In this document: positions 35,933 to 47,719 of the stretch, piece after piece
Position numbering within the stretch: position 1 is the stretch's first letter
Layout of the letters: the number at the start of each line of letters is the position of its first letter
NCBI GenBank assembly: GCA_023512835.1
Contig: CM042090.1
Location: forward strand, 26,699,783-26,763,782
DNA length: 64,000 nt
Source: Taxillus chinensis
Lineage: Eukaryota; Streptophyta; Magnoliopsida; Santalales; Loranthaceae
Direction: 5' to 3'
The notes under the pieces: model-generated
The model's database searches: none
The model's input: the letters and a program-made list of their open reading frames with translations, nothing else
What the model was told of the DNA's origin: nothing
Program-made: the position numbers and the translations under genes

Positions 35933-38900
35933 ATATATATATATATATATCTAAGTAGTGCTGGAAGATCTAGAGAAGTTTTTGCTACTAGGGAGGCAAC
36001 CTTCCTGCAGATGTTCGCAGAGGAAAGGGAGATGCTGGCACCAAATTTATAGGGACAGCAGTGAGTGGCATATGCCAATTGTGTGGTTGAGGTTGGAACT
36101 CTCACAGTTTTAAGAGGGTAAAACTATAAAAGATAATTTGATTGAATCATTGGGAGTCTTCAGCTGCTTCTGTCAGACCAAATTATTAGCCTATATCTGA
36201 CCAAATCAAACATGGAGACTTTCAGATCTCATTCATATTTATTAAAATAAAAAAGAAAAGAAGACAAAAATATTTATCTCCAGTATTCAGTGTTGGTGAT
36301 GATGAACTGTGTTGAAATCATTTTAGATTACCTTTTCTGATATATTATAGAGTAATATATACTGCACAGGTTAACTGCTCAAAATAAGTCTATAGTAATA
36401 TAAACTTCCTAGTTTTAGTCCCTAAAAAATTTTACCTTCTAGCATCTTTGTTTTTATAAATACCTACCCAAAACATTCGTTCTTTGTGTATGAAGTACAT
36501 TATTTGCTGGAGGCTTTTTTCATTCAACTTATGAACAGCAATTTTATTGTGTAAAATGTTACAGAAGCAAAATAATAAAAACACATGGGCACTACTGCTT
36601 ACTTGAGAGAGGCCAACAATGTTGTAGCCCTTGCTCAGTTCCTCCATCCCTTTCACCTGTAGGTTTTACCATTTTATCATGACTTGTCAAATTGCAAAAA
36701 AAAAAAAAATACAAGCCTGCTATTAATTAAACTACCCAGAGATAGCAAGATCACCTTCTCACAAACTATTTCTGCCTGCATAATATAGTGAGGATCATAT
36801 TAATTCCAAGAAGATCACTGAATAGAAAGATCATCTGAACAAATTCATTATGTTCCTTCCATCTACCTGTTTATTAAGAGGTATAAACCAAGAGTCCCAT
36901 GATCCATCTCCAATTTCTCTACAGGAAGGAATATAAAAGAGAAGATTGATATTTTGTGTGCCAGAAAAAGAAAAAAAAAACAAAATGTTGTGTACCCAAA
37001 AATCTATAACCTTTAAGCAGGCATAGAACATAAACAAAGAAACAGAGTAAATTTAATGTAGAATTGGTGTTAAATGAATCCAAGGTAGGATCACTAGCTT
37101 CAAAAATAGTTGGAAAGTTGTTAAACAAACTGAATGTTTACTAACACACACACACACACACATATTGGATAAAAAAGACAACAGCATGGAATAGTGAGAA
37201 TAGGTTGCCTATCGTAGCCTGGACATTTCATCCTCGGGCATCCCACCACCTAAGTCTCTGAGGTATGTTCCCAAGCTTTGTTCATCACAGGTCTCCCCCA
37301 AAAATTGATCACCATCAAAATTCAGATACCCTAGACTTTGCAACTTTATTATTTTTCTTAATTTTGGTTGACCCACCCAGAATTCAGATGATTCAAAGAT
37401 AGATTTCTCAACAGTGATAAATGGAACTCTGCATATCAATTTCTCAAGAGTGGTGAAATGGAACCCTGGATCTGATGAGGACGTAGAGATTGTAGAAAGT
37501 ATTAGTATTTATTTTGATTAAATGGCAGCATAATATTCAATAGCAATGGTATTGTTTATGTATATAACTATTAGGGTCATAGACAAAGAAAATTTGAATT
37601 TTGAAATCCAATTATCTAAGTCAGCTATTGAAATACTGTTTGATCCATGTCCTCTAGTAAAGACACTGACAAAAGAAAATTATTCGAATGGAGGAAAAAC
37701 GAACAGACATGCAGTAGCCATTAGATCCAGAATAGTTGCTCAGTAGCTCTGTGAATTGGTTAACTCCTTTATTAGAGCACTGGTCTCCAATGCCTGTCAT
37801 AACATTTGAATAAGAGTATGATTTTAATATTGAAGAAAGTAATGATATTTGTAATGTTATATAACAAATTTATAATTAGCACTTGGCAGGTTCAAAGGCA
37901 ACTTTCCAACTTTTTTTTTCTGCTCAAAATAATTAGATGATAAATGCAAGGATAAGTGGACAAAATCAACAATCAATTCATGCAGTAAACCGGAGGTGGA
38001 GTGAGGGATAGAGAGATCTTATTAGAATCCCTGAGAGAGAGAATCCCAATTATATGAGGAATCTCTCAGACACAAAATACAAAATGAATTCACGATATGG
38101 TACAATATTTAGGGGAAATAACCACTAAAAATAGCGGAAAATATCATTTGATGAAATACATCACACTATAATAAAAAAATAAAATTAAAAAATATATGGG
38201 TCACATGGTATTGAGATCCCATCCCAAAACCAATTAGTTGCAGGTGAGGTCACCACAAGATTTTATTAATTACTTACAAAATTTCACAACTCCTGCTATA
38301 AAATTATACATTTCAACAAGCCCTCTGGACTTATCTTTTGAGTCTAACACGTGGATAATATTGAATGACATGGAGCACTTGTGCCCCCTCACATGTAATC
38401 CACTTTGATACCAAGTTAAAGCCCGTAGGTTTTCATTCCAAAACCAATTCGTTGTGGGTAGGGTTAGCTTTGAATCTTATTAATTAATTGCAATATTTGA
38501 CAACTCTCTGAAATTATGTCTTAACAATCACAATGAACACTTTTCACAACCTGCATAATATGGAGGGAGATAGTGTCATCATGCATTTACCATACTTTTA
38601 ATTCAATTAATTGCGAAGCTACCGAAAATTTTCTATATGATTTTATTAATGAACTTTCAGATGAAGAATATTTATCATCTAGTACCCGAGAGAATAAATG
38701 GCAAGTATTTTAACTATTAAGTTGCCAATTATATTGTACAATTAAATTGTTGAGCTGCATACCCATAATCGCTACCAAACTATTTACAGCTTATGGAGAG
38801 AGTTGTTAAAAATACGTTCTTATTGCCAAGGAAGGGTAGCCAGTGGCCACTGGGTAATACTCACCAATCTATAATACTTATGTTTGAAATGTCACACTAT

Positions 38901-40224
38901 GTACCATTTTGGTCCTCCTAAAGAAATTACCCCATCATCCCACAAATAAGATTTCATCATTTGCACATATGGATTCTTCAAATCCACGTTCCCTTCTTCA
39001 ATAAATGACACCAATAGTCACCAAAATAAGGTTATTATTTTTAATTGTGCTGCTATGTTAGTAGGGTTTCAAGCTAAATCCTTTTATTTGGATATTTGAA
39101 GACTTCTGGTGAGAGTAATAAAATAAAGGCTCAGGAGTCAGGACCCATGACAACTCGGCAATTGTTCCTAGTGGCAATGTCAAGGGTGTTCTACACTCCC
39201 ATTTGTTGTTCTTAAATTTCTTACCAAATAATATACCTTCCTGTTTAACATTAAGAGACTAAAAATATGACACCACAATCACATGCTCTATTGCACACAT
39301 GGATTCCATTAAGTCTTTGGAGAAATATAGAGAAAACGGATTAAATCCATACACATACACTTAAGTTCTGCTGTGTGATGAATGGTGAAAATATTATTTG
39401 TTTTCATTTGCCAGGACAAGAGAATGTATTTGAACTCAAACCTTTTTCCTTCATTCAATAAGCGAGTAATTAAGGTAAATCCCAAAAACACAAAGGGTGA
39501 AAATTTAAAACTTTTCTTGAGATATAATCTTTTTGCTACTGAATTAGCAAAGAATTTAACAATAATATTACTACAGATACAATAAGACCCGCCGCAAAGT
39601 ATAGCTAAGACCCAGCTGCTGTGAAGAATGGAAATAAGGAAGCCAAAAACAAATATCAAAAACAAAAACAATTGCAAACACAAACGGATAACATGGTTCA
39701 CCGTTCGCCCAAGGTGCCAAGGGAGGGAAGGATATTCCAATTGTCGGACCCTAAACGGGACTCAACTCAAGACACATCCAACACCAACTCAAGGATCATC
39801 AAGCGCACGTAACTCTGGCTGTGCGGTCAATTTAACAAAATGCACCCATTACCCAAACATTACTATTTACAGATAATCAACCGCTTATAAGTTCTTTAGG
39901 CAAACCAATCCTTATTTTCAAAACCCAAATCCTCCCCACACATGACGATCAAGCATTCAAACCTCATAAAAACATCGCACGAAAAGCAAAGCCCATCAAT
40001 GTTTTTGAGCACAATCACACAACACATCGTCAATTCGAGTTTATGAAACCAAAACATCCACAACCAGAAAAAAGAAAAAAAAAGAAAAAAATAAAGAAAA
40101 AAGGGTGCTGTACACGGAATTTACCGTGGAGAACGATGAACGGTATGGAGTGTGCGACTGGGAAGGAAAAGAAAGAAAAAAGGGCGAGAGAGAGGATAGT
40201 GAGCGAAGAAGAAGTGGCGGCCAT
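32274..40224 (-). CDS. Palmitoyl-protein thioesterase (PPT1 family), 12 exons
   Basis: The enzyme cleaves thioester-linked fatty acids from proteins in lysosome/vacuole or secretory compartments. Exons in order of translation: 40224-40125, 37793-37709, 36918-36867, 36775-36755, 36656-36603, 35184-35134, 34590-34528, 33506-33441, 33289-33251, 33005-32883, 32781-32689, 32462-32274; all introns GT-AG and the frame closes at 311 residues (human PPT1 has 306). Signal peptide at residues 1-26 (TILSLALFSFFSFPVAHS). The nucleophile motif GLSQG has Ser103, with an intron right after SQ. By comparison with PPT1, Asp222 (FEHDT) and His278 (VEGNHLG) complete the triad. TKLYTEDWIGLKTLDDAGK is a family signature. 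Exon 4 is only 21 nt. The Met at 40224 was preferred over an in-frame Met at 40311 because it starts directly before the signal peptide. Intron 1 (2.3 kb) carries a TRIM-like insertion. Confidence 0.9.
33651..33693 (-). pseudogene. Decayed duplicate of PPT exon 8 in intron 7
   Basis: Exactly 180 bases from exon 8, this stretch repeats its 5' part and splice acceptor. On the minus strand it reads a pyrimidine tract plus CAG, then codons TGIFSIIVDNQI, against TGIFCIIADNLI in exon 8. After that the similarity fades and no matching donor is seen. It is probably a tandem exon duplication in decay. Confidence 0.6.
34951..34994. repeat. TA microsatellite in PPT intron 6
   Basis: About 22 TA repeats. 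Wait-free simple repeat lying between exon 6 (35134-35184) and exon 7 (34528-34590). Confidence 0.8.
35900..35951. repeat. CT and AT microsatellites in PPT intron 5
   Basis: A CT run is followed by a TA run, between PPT exons 5 and 6. No function evident. Confidence 0.8.
38216..38526 (-). mobile_element. TRIM-like miniature LTR element in PPT intron 1
   Basis: Direct repeats of about 100 bases lie at about 38216-38318 and 38428-38526; shared blocks include CCAAAACCAATT, TTATTAATTA and CACAACTC/GACAACTC. On the minus strand the right-hand repeat is followed by AACTTGGTATCAAAGTGG (about 38402-38417), a methionine-tRNA-type primer-binding site. The other repeat opens TGTTGAAATG just after an AGAGGG-containing purine stretch. 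The internal part is only about 110 bases. It lies in the same orientation as the host gene. Confidence 0.55.
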
Positions 40225-40599
40225 GGAGGAGAACAGGGGACTTGTGGATCGTTCTGCTTCTCCACCAGACTGAGTCTGACTCGTTGGTTGACGAGGAAGA
40301 AGGGAACGCACACAACACAGTGCCCGCTAGCGGGTTGAGAATGTTGGTTATTTTATCATAATTGCATTTTAGATATATATATATATATACGCACGCTGTC
40401 GTCCGACTATCTATCTACTCACTCATGCGACAGCTTTCGAAGCACAACGATTTTTAAATCAATAATGCGATTTTTAAATCAATAATGCATTAATTTGTTT
40501 GGTACCTGTCGCCGCGGAAATTCGCGCACCAGCATCCAGATTCCAGACCCAGCGGCTCGGGCAAATCGGGGAATAGATACACGTAGTACGCTGAGAGTA
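40225..40599. promoter_or_regulatory. PPT 5' region
   Basis: Upstream of the thioesterase start on the minus strand. It holds a TA microsatellite (about 40373-40389) and a short tandem duplication of CGATTTTTAAATCAATAATG (40449-40488). No confident TATA box. Confidence 0.35.
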
Positions 40600-40790
40600 T
40601 TAGTTTTAAACTCTTTAAAATTTTAATTAAATTTATTTATATGTAACATATGAGTTATAAATTTAGATTGATGTTTGAATTTTAACAAGATTTATAATTA
40701 AAATACAGAAGTCGTCAAATATAATTAATTGCTCATATTGGTCCATATAGACCGATTTAATTAAAAGTTTAAAGAGTCTAACATGATGCT
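40600..40790. mobile_element. MITE, copy 2 of the 7943-8228 family
   Basis: The outer arms invert onto each other: ACTCTTTAAAATTTTAATTAAAT on the left (first 20 bases compared) and the inverse of AATTAAAAGTTTAAAGAGTCTA on the right. The right half follows the same order as copy 1: TTGATGTTTGAATTTTAACAA, AAAATACA, a GCTCATATTGGTCCATAT block, then the terminal arm. Diverged but clearly the same family. Confidence 0.6.
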
Positions 40791-42300
40791 TTGACAGCAC
40801 TAGCATTAGATTTATTAATTTTTTTTTTTGCTTATAGTGCCGCCCAGTCCAACACCTCCCTGAATGGCGATTTGGGGGAGGCTACGATGGCGACAGGGCT
40901 GGATTGTCGTTCATGAATAAGATACAAAACTAACCAATAACAGTTTGGAATCAAACACAAGACCTTTTCTCTGTTTGTCTTGCACCACTTGAGCTAGTAT
41001 TTGAGGGCATATTGTTCTTTATTTAGAGCATTACCATAGGGATGGCAATGGATACGGACGATCATGTCAAGTACTTAGATCTTATTGGAATGAATTTTGG
41101 ATCAATATAAATAGATTTTGGACAGATTTATCTAATCCATTAGAGGTTTATCATAAAATTTTCTTAAATAAAATGGATTCGAAAAGGAGTAATTCGTCTC
41201 GAACTTGTTTGATTGCATATAGAGATTATAATATTATGAGTCATGTTATATGGCTGCTACACCCATCCTAACCATAGGATGGATTTCAAGTTGTGGGGGC
41301 TATTTTTGGAAAAGATTACTTTGATCCATCACAAACTCGCTCCTTGTTATCCACTCGTCCCTAATTCTCTATAAGCATTCTCGGTTACCAAAGTTAAATT
41401 TTAGTCAAAAAAGGACGAATTGAGCAGAAGAGATCAAAACTAAAACTAAGTTTTATTGAATCGTATCTTGTCTTCATACCTGAGATCCTCTCCTATTCCT
41501 TCAATTACAATGCCCCATTTGCATATCAAGGTACTAGAAAAAAAACCCATTATTTCTTCGACCTCTGCCTCCACCTCTCACTTTACCCAACCTCTTAGAC
41601 TTTCCTTAGATTTAAGCCCAAATGAGTTTGTCTTCCTATCTTTCGGTTGAATTTATATTGGAGCTTGTGGTTGTTGTTGTTGTTGTTTTGTCGATCTGAA
41701 GAGGGTGTGTGATCATATCCCCATTGTGAGAGCTTCTGGCAGTGTTTGGTCGACGCATTACAGCAGCGAAGGACATGTCTGGTTCGGATTTATAAGACAA
41801 TAGCAGGTGCCGATTGAGATTTTGACAATGTTAACGTGGTTTTATTTTTTATTGATATATTATCATTTTAATGTAAAGCAAGTCCACGACAGGATTTATC
41901 TACAACAGACGATCCTAATCCCACTAAATGATCGGTTTTCTTCTCTTGATCTAGTATAGGCTTTATCAAATTTGAGTAATTTAATTCACAGGTTAACACA
42001 AACCAATCAGCTCAACTCGAATAAAAAAAGGTTTCATTTTTGCTAGTTTTACAAGGATTTTTGAATTTTTCCTAACTCTATATTTCATTGTTGGACTTAA
42101 TTTGCTCCATAAATTTGGCTCTACTTCAAAAAAATAAACTTTTTTATTTATGTATGATTAAGTTTTTCATGAAATCTATTATTTAATTTCAGTCAAATTA
42201 AAATTTTATATGGGATTATTAATTATAGCTATTGAATAACAAGCATACTATTTTGAAGGTAAATAATCTTAAACAATGTATTTTCTGTGGATAGGATATT
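40791..42300. other. Intergenic DNA, possible hAT relic
   Basis: A TAGGGATGGCAATGGATACGG end near 41036 and an inverse-like TAGGGACGAGTGGATAACAAGG near 41371 may bound an old element, but no target duplication is visible. No gene seen. Confidence 0.35.
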
Positions 42301-42309
42301 GCATTTGGA

Positions 42310-43405
42310 TTTTAATAAAGATAATATATTTTATTTTATCTGTTATTTTAATTTCACATATTGTTCTTAACAATTTTTCTGAATTAAAATACTTTTAAAA
42401 TGAATAATATATAAACATGACAAATTGACAATAGAGATGCCATAATTAAATAATTAATAGCCATTAATATTTCTATACAAAAATCAAAACGTTGTGCTTA
42501 AATTATATCTGTCGTAATTTTGCCTCTTGTTTTTTAAAAATATAAAATATTTTATAATCATTCACTTAACTAAAATTATTGCAAAAAATATTAAATTGAC
42601 AATATATCATTAATTTTGAATTTTAAAATACGATAAATCATAACATAATGCTGTTTAAGAAATTATATTTGTGAAAACGGTTTTCAATATATTGATTAAA
42701 TAACATGTGTCTGGTTTAGTTTTTATTTTCAAAATAATAATTTTAAAATTTTGCATTTTTCGCAGGTAATAAATATTTGGAGGATCACCCCTTCATACAA
42801 AATAGCGCCATTCTGGATTTTTTTTAAATATTATAACATAAATCAACACCATTCCGCTTAGGGTAGCATTTTTTTCTCAGAGTAATACTACACACACATA
42901 TATATATATATGATATATTCATATATTCATACATTATTTTTAAAAATAAGTAAATTTAGGATAAAAGTTTAGTGAGTGTCATTTTTAGTTAAAATTTAAA
43001 GAAAAAAATTAGGAAAACGAATGTGAATATTCAAAAGTCTTAAAGAATGTATTTTATATGAATTGTATATTATATTTGGCCTTTTAAGACTATATATTTT
43101 ACTTTATTTATTATTTTAATTTCACATAATGCTCTTAACAATTTCTTCCTGAATCAAAATAATTTTAAAAATGAATATATAAACATTAAAATAGAGATGT
43201 CATATTTAATAGCCATTAATCTTTCTATATAAAAAATTCAAAATATTGTGCTTAAATTATATTTGTCATAATTTTACCTCAAGTTCTATTTTAAAAAATA
43301 TTTTATAATCATTGGATTAACTAAAATTATTGCAAAATTACTAAATTGGCCATATATTATTAAATTTAAATTTCAAAATATAATAAAAAATAACACTGTT
43401 TTTAA
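42310..43405. repeat. Diverged direct repeat, two ~340-base copies
   Basis: Copies lie at about 42315-42655 and 43085-43405, about 770 bases apart. Both contain, in order, TTATTTTAATTTCACATA, CTTAACAATTT, ATAGCCATTAAT, a TTGTGCTTAAATTATAT block, TTTTATAATCATT and CTAAAATTATTGCAAAA. The sequence between them is unrelated. It could be a pair of MITE copies or the ends of a larger decayed element. Confidence 0.6.
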
Positions 43406-44400
43406 AAATTGATTTATTCATTTGATTTAAAATTTTTAAAAATAGATATATTATGGTTAGTTTATACTTTAGTCAACCCGAGAACCGAACCGATCAAATA
43501 TAATTTAATATATATTCAAAAATTTTATATATGTATTTTCCTATCTAGGTTACTTACAAACACAATCATACCCATTGTGAATTTAGATTCTTTCCTAAAA
43601 TTGTATTAAATAATCAACGCTAATACATTGTACAAGCATTAGTAGACAGATCGGAAGTGTTAATAGTTGACAGATTGACCCATGTTTATTTTATATGTAT
43701 TTACATAGTATATAGGCACTTTATAAAGTTATTAGTCTGTTATTTGTCACTTTTGTAATTCTAAATTGAGCGTTAATGGTTATCAAAAAATAATGATTTG
43801 AATTAAAAATTTATATATCAAATTGAATCGAAAATGATAGTTTTCTATTTTTGTTAGTCAGTTCTAATTTGTTATTTTTTAAAATCAAATATTTTAAATT
43901 TGATTTTAAAAATTATATAAACTGATCGGCACTCACTCCTAACATCAGCCAATAGAGATATGCCCATGAACATTAATAATTTATTGTATTTGAAACTATA
44001 ATAAATTACTATTTTTATGTTTGCTTAAAGTCTATAAAACATGTAAAATAACGTGAATTTACATGTTGGCTCAATATACTGGTATTTATGCTTTAGTGTT
44101 TTGATATTTATATATCCGTCACATCAATTCAATTTTAGTTAATTAGTCAAACAAAAAAAAGGTACAGCCAGCTTATTTTAAAAAATAGAAATCTTTAATC
44201 TCTGAAGGCTTTATTTAGTTTCCTTTCCTTTTTATTTATTTTTATTTTTGTCATATAAACGGAGTGATTTGAGTGTTCCCATCAAATTTATGCGTAGTAG
44301 AATTGTGAATTCATTCTACAAGCACTTATCCCATTTGGGCTAGCGGGGTCATTCGAGAACTGGATTGAAGGGAGATTCCTCACAAAAGAGAACGTGCAGA
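43406..44400. other. AT-rich intergenic DNA, no gene seen
   Basis: No coding sequence, RNA gene or paired terminal repeats recognised. Confidence 0.5.
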
Positions 44401-44579
44401 AGCTGCTCTCATAATGCATTTTCTGTTTTTTAATACCCAAAATATGTTTTTTTTTATGTTTAGCATGTGTTTCAAAAATAAATTTTTAAAAACAAAATAT
44501 TTTAGAATGCCAAAAAATAAAAACAAAAACACTTAGAACGTATTTTCATTTTTTTTCAACTAGTTTTTATTTTTTTTCA

Positions 44580-44945
44580 ATCCTATACCACAGCTGCGCC
44601 CACCTCGCGCCAGCACCCGCACCTGCAACGCATCCCCCCACGACGCATCCCCCACCTCGCGCCAGCAACCGCACCTGCGACAGATCCCCTCTCCCCCACC
44701 TCACGCCAGCACTTGCAACGGATCCCCCCATCCCCCCTGTGCCGCCTCGCGCCAGCACCTGTGACAGATCCCCCACCCCTGCAACGGATCCCCTCGGGCG
44801 ACGCAACCCCTGCCCTGCGACAGATCTCCCCCTCCTACTACCCGACCACACGACACCCCTTGCGCACGATACTCCTGCTGCCAGATCTCCTCCTCTGCCC
44901 GCCCGACTGTGCCACTTCCACCTCCGGCAAACGAAAAACAGCAAC
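44580..44945. repeat. GC-rich minisatellite-like block
   Basis: Degenerate units of about 45-55 bases built around CACCTCGCGCCAGCA and a GCAACGGATCCCC or GCGACAGATCCCC tail occur about four times from 44601 onward. They lie inside AT-rich arms (about 44400-44580 and 44945-45020), so the block may be the core of a transposon. Plus-strand C-rich, minus-strand G-rich. The open frames on both strands follow from the repeat and are not called genes. Confidence 0.55.
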
Positions 44946-45541
44946 CAAACACCAAAAAAACATTTTGAATGATAGATTTTGAAAATACTCATATCAATTT
45001 TCGGAAACTTAAAACGTAGCCCCCAAAACTCTTTCTTCTGCTACAGATAAACACGTGCGGCTCAAAGGTGACCGTAGAGGAGCTTCCGGTCTTAAGCTGC
45101 AGAAGATAAATAATTGTTAACATTTTTCATAAACTTGTGCATCCGATCATGCCCTACAATTTTGTTTTCTTTGGCAAAATGAGAATCTAGAAGGCAACAC
45201 GACGACCTTATGGTAAAGGAGGGTAGGAAACTACGCCAAAATTCATAATTTAAATGGGGCCAAAACAGAAGTTACAAACGTCACAAGTACATCAAAAACT
45301 AGTGATAAGTGATAAATGGTGTTTCACTGGTTCAATGTTTCAGTTCCAGCAACCACCACTCCGACTTAAAACGAGCATATCACGGCACTACATTCTTATG
45401 ACAGACGAATAATAGCTTGTGTTGGCAAGCAGTGGTCATATAACATCCAGGAAAGAGCAGTAAAATCAAGGCCCCAATAAACATTATAAAAATCCATTAC
45501 AGCTAGCTAGAGATGGAAAAGAGAATAGCCGTGCAGCAGCA

Positions 45542-47497
45542 TCAAATCAGGAGCTTCTCAATGGCATTCTGAAATAAAACATTAAGCAATCGGTAAAGAT
45601 TCTCGTCACCCTAAACAAAAAACTGCAGTGTGATATAGGTAGGTGAATAATTATGATCGGTGTGATATAGGTAGGTGAAGAAAAAAATAAGGATTAATAC
45701 CTTAAGTTGGTCTATTGAAGATTTCAGCTGGCTTCCTTCATTGCTGGTCACAGAACAAGCAATTACTGACCTTGTGACTCCACACGCACGACCAAGAGAT
45801 TGCTTATGAGGTACAAATACATATGGCACATTCTGTTGAGCAGAAAAGAGTAAAGCTCATTGGTTTATGAGTTGTAAGGAGACAACATTCCAAAGATTAG
45901 GCTAATTCTAGATGCTATGCTACAAGACTACAACTCGGCTACAGACTATTGAAGCTATGGAAAAGGGAATTGGGATGCTGATAAAAAGAATATTTGAGAC
46001 ATCCCATCCCTAGTCTCAACAGTAACAAAAGGTGACAGCAAAAATGTAAGAAACAAAACAAAAAAAATGTTAAATATGCATTCAGAAACAAATTGGAGCA
46101 TCCTCGTGAGAGTTAACATGTGACCCCGAAAACTACCACGTTGATCACTAGGGACATGCATTTTCTCATATACAAATCCACCTAAAAAAAGGTACTTTAT
46201 CCCAAGAATAAGATTACATGGCAGCAAAACACTAGATCATAATGGGTCATTAACATTGATCCTCCTATACTCATCACACTGCTATTCAACACCAATTCCT
46301 ACTATTTCGAATATGCATTCTTTTCAGCAGAAAAATTTCAATATAAATCAATAAGGCACGGTCATTCAGTGAAACCAGCAAAACACTAGATCATAATGGG
46401 TCATTAACATTGATCCTCCTATACTCATCACACTGCTATTCAACACCAATTCCTATTATTTCAATTTTCAAATATGCATTTTTTTTCAGCAGGAAAATTT
46501 CAATATAGATCAATAAGGCACGGTCATTCAGCGAAACTTAAGTAAGCCACAATTAAATAATGCCTAAAATTGTTTCATTTTGTCCATGAAAATGGAAAAA
46601 CGACTTGAATAGTATGCCATCATCTAAAAGTGATGGCAAACCAATGATTGCTCAGTGTAAGTCCAACAGACTACTAATTGAATCGATCATTATGAAACTG
46701 GATCAATATGAACAAATATTAGTGTGGATTTCCTCTAATTCTCTAAACACTACATCTACCTAATCGGCTAATCCAGAAATCTTAGGACTATACCTACCAC
46801 CAAATGTAGTTCATCGTTTCACTCACATTAGAAATAACTTGTTAACATGAGAAAATTAACTCACTAAAAGGTACCCATATCAGATAACAAAACAAGGGGT
46901 CAAGTAATGCATGTTTGGGCAACAATAAATTCATCAAAGAAACATCCCTGCCATCTGTAAATCCAAAAACACAGCCCTAGAGAGAGAGAGAGAGAGAGAG
47001 AAGGTACTTTATCTTCAGCGAGCAAGGGAAGGTGGAGAAGAATTTCAAGAGGCTCAGCATCAGCAGCCATTACAACGAACTCGGCGATACCTCTGTTCAG
47101 AGTCTTAGTGGCTACAATAACAACAACAACAACAACAACAACAAACGCTCATTCAAGAAAAAGCACATAAACTGAGACAAAGACAAAACAAGTTTAAGAG
47201 TGAAACAAAACCTTCATTGGCTCCTTTCTTGAGTTGCTTGTAGTTAGCAGCTTGTTGGATGAGCTCGAGAATCGTAATGGTCAGCTGAGAATCGGCCAGG
47301 GGATAGGCTTTCGGATTCACAATTTCTCCCGACTGAAGAATCACATGAACACGCGTGAGAAACAAAACCCAAAAGGGTGCCCAAAAAAAAACTAAACATA
47401 AAAATACAATCTACGGAACACCGAAACCAAAAACAAAAGCCACGAAACGCTAACAGTGAAGAGAACCAAGAACAAGGATCGGCATCGGCCGTACCAT
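45542..47497 (-). CDS. SNU13: SNU13/NHP2L1 (15.5K) RNA-binding protein, 5 coding exons
   Basis: L7Ae/L30e-family protein that binds kink-turns in U4 snRNA and in C/D box snoRNAs; part of the spliceosomal tri-snRNP and snoRNPs, in nucleus and nucleolus. Coding exons in order: 47497-47495, 47332-47212, 47111-47008, 45832-45701, 45568-45542, all introns GT-AG, total 128 residues, the same as human SNU13. Recognised by [87 protein letters not shown] and the short terminal exon [20 protein letters not shown] and the AADAEP segment form the RNA-binding face in the family. The start codon stands alone at the end of exon 1, directly before the intron donor. Intron 3 (45833-47007) holds a tandem duplication. 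Confidence 0.95.
46222..46537. repeat. Tandem duplication (154-base period) in SNU13 intron
   Basis: The unit beginning CAGCAAAACACTAGATCATA at 46222 repeats at 46376 with few changes (a short insertion and some substitutions), up to about GGCACGGTCATTCAG. It lies between coding exons 3 and 4 and is a recent duplication. Confidence 0.85.
46981..47001. repeat. GA microsatellite next to SNU13 exon 3
   Basis: An AG run lies just inside the intron, after the donor of exon 3 on the minus strand (reads as CT there). A second simple repeat, AAC at about 47117-47144, flanks the acceptor side of the same exon. Confidence 0.8.
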
Positions 47498-47526
47498 TCT
47501 CTGCAACGTCAAGAGAGAAGATTTCC

Positions 47527-47715
47527 TAGGGTTTCTCGACGAGGAAAGGGAGGGCGTGCGTGTGGTTCGCAGGTAAGGCCTATGCTGTAGCTGATTTGGT
47601 TAATATATATTTAGGGTTAATGTGTTATTGTTACTTATTTTATATATATGTGTGTGGGAAGTGCATCACCTTTCGCCATATCAACTCTTTGCCCATAAAG
47701 AACGAGCCCGGCCCA
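47527..47715 (-). promoter_or_regulatory. SNU13 promoter: telo-box and site II motif
   Basis: On the minus strand an AAACCCTA telo-box lies at 47527-47534, in the 5' leader about 30 bases before the ATG, and a TGGGCC site II motif at 47710-47715. In plants this pair is typical of ribosomal-protein and ribosome-biogenesis genes and binds Myb-like and TCP factors. Presence is seen; function is inferred. Confidence 0.5.
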
Positions 47716-47719
47716 TTTA

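Noticed and set aside
39309..39740. 143-codon minus-strand frame in PPT intron 1
   Set aside because: Hydrophobic AT-rich product with no similarity to PPT or other families; lies between confirmed exons 1 and 2.
41036..41380. Possible hAT element with TAGGGATGGCAATGG end
   Set aside because: Ends only loosely inverted and no target duplication, so not called as an element.
44567..44992. 141-codon minus-strand frame
   Set aside because: It follows from the GC-rich minisatellite units; overlapping frames on both strands are equally open.
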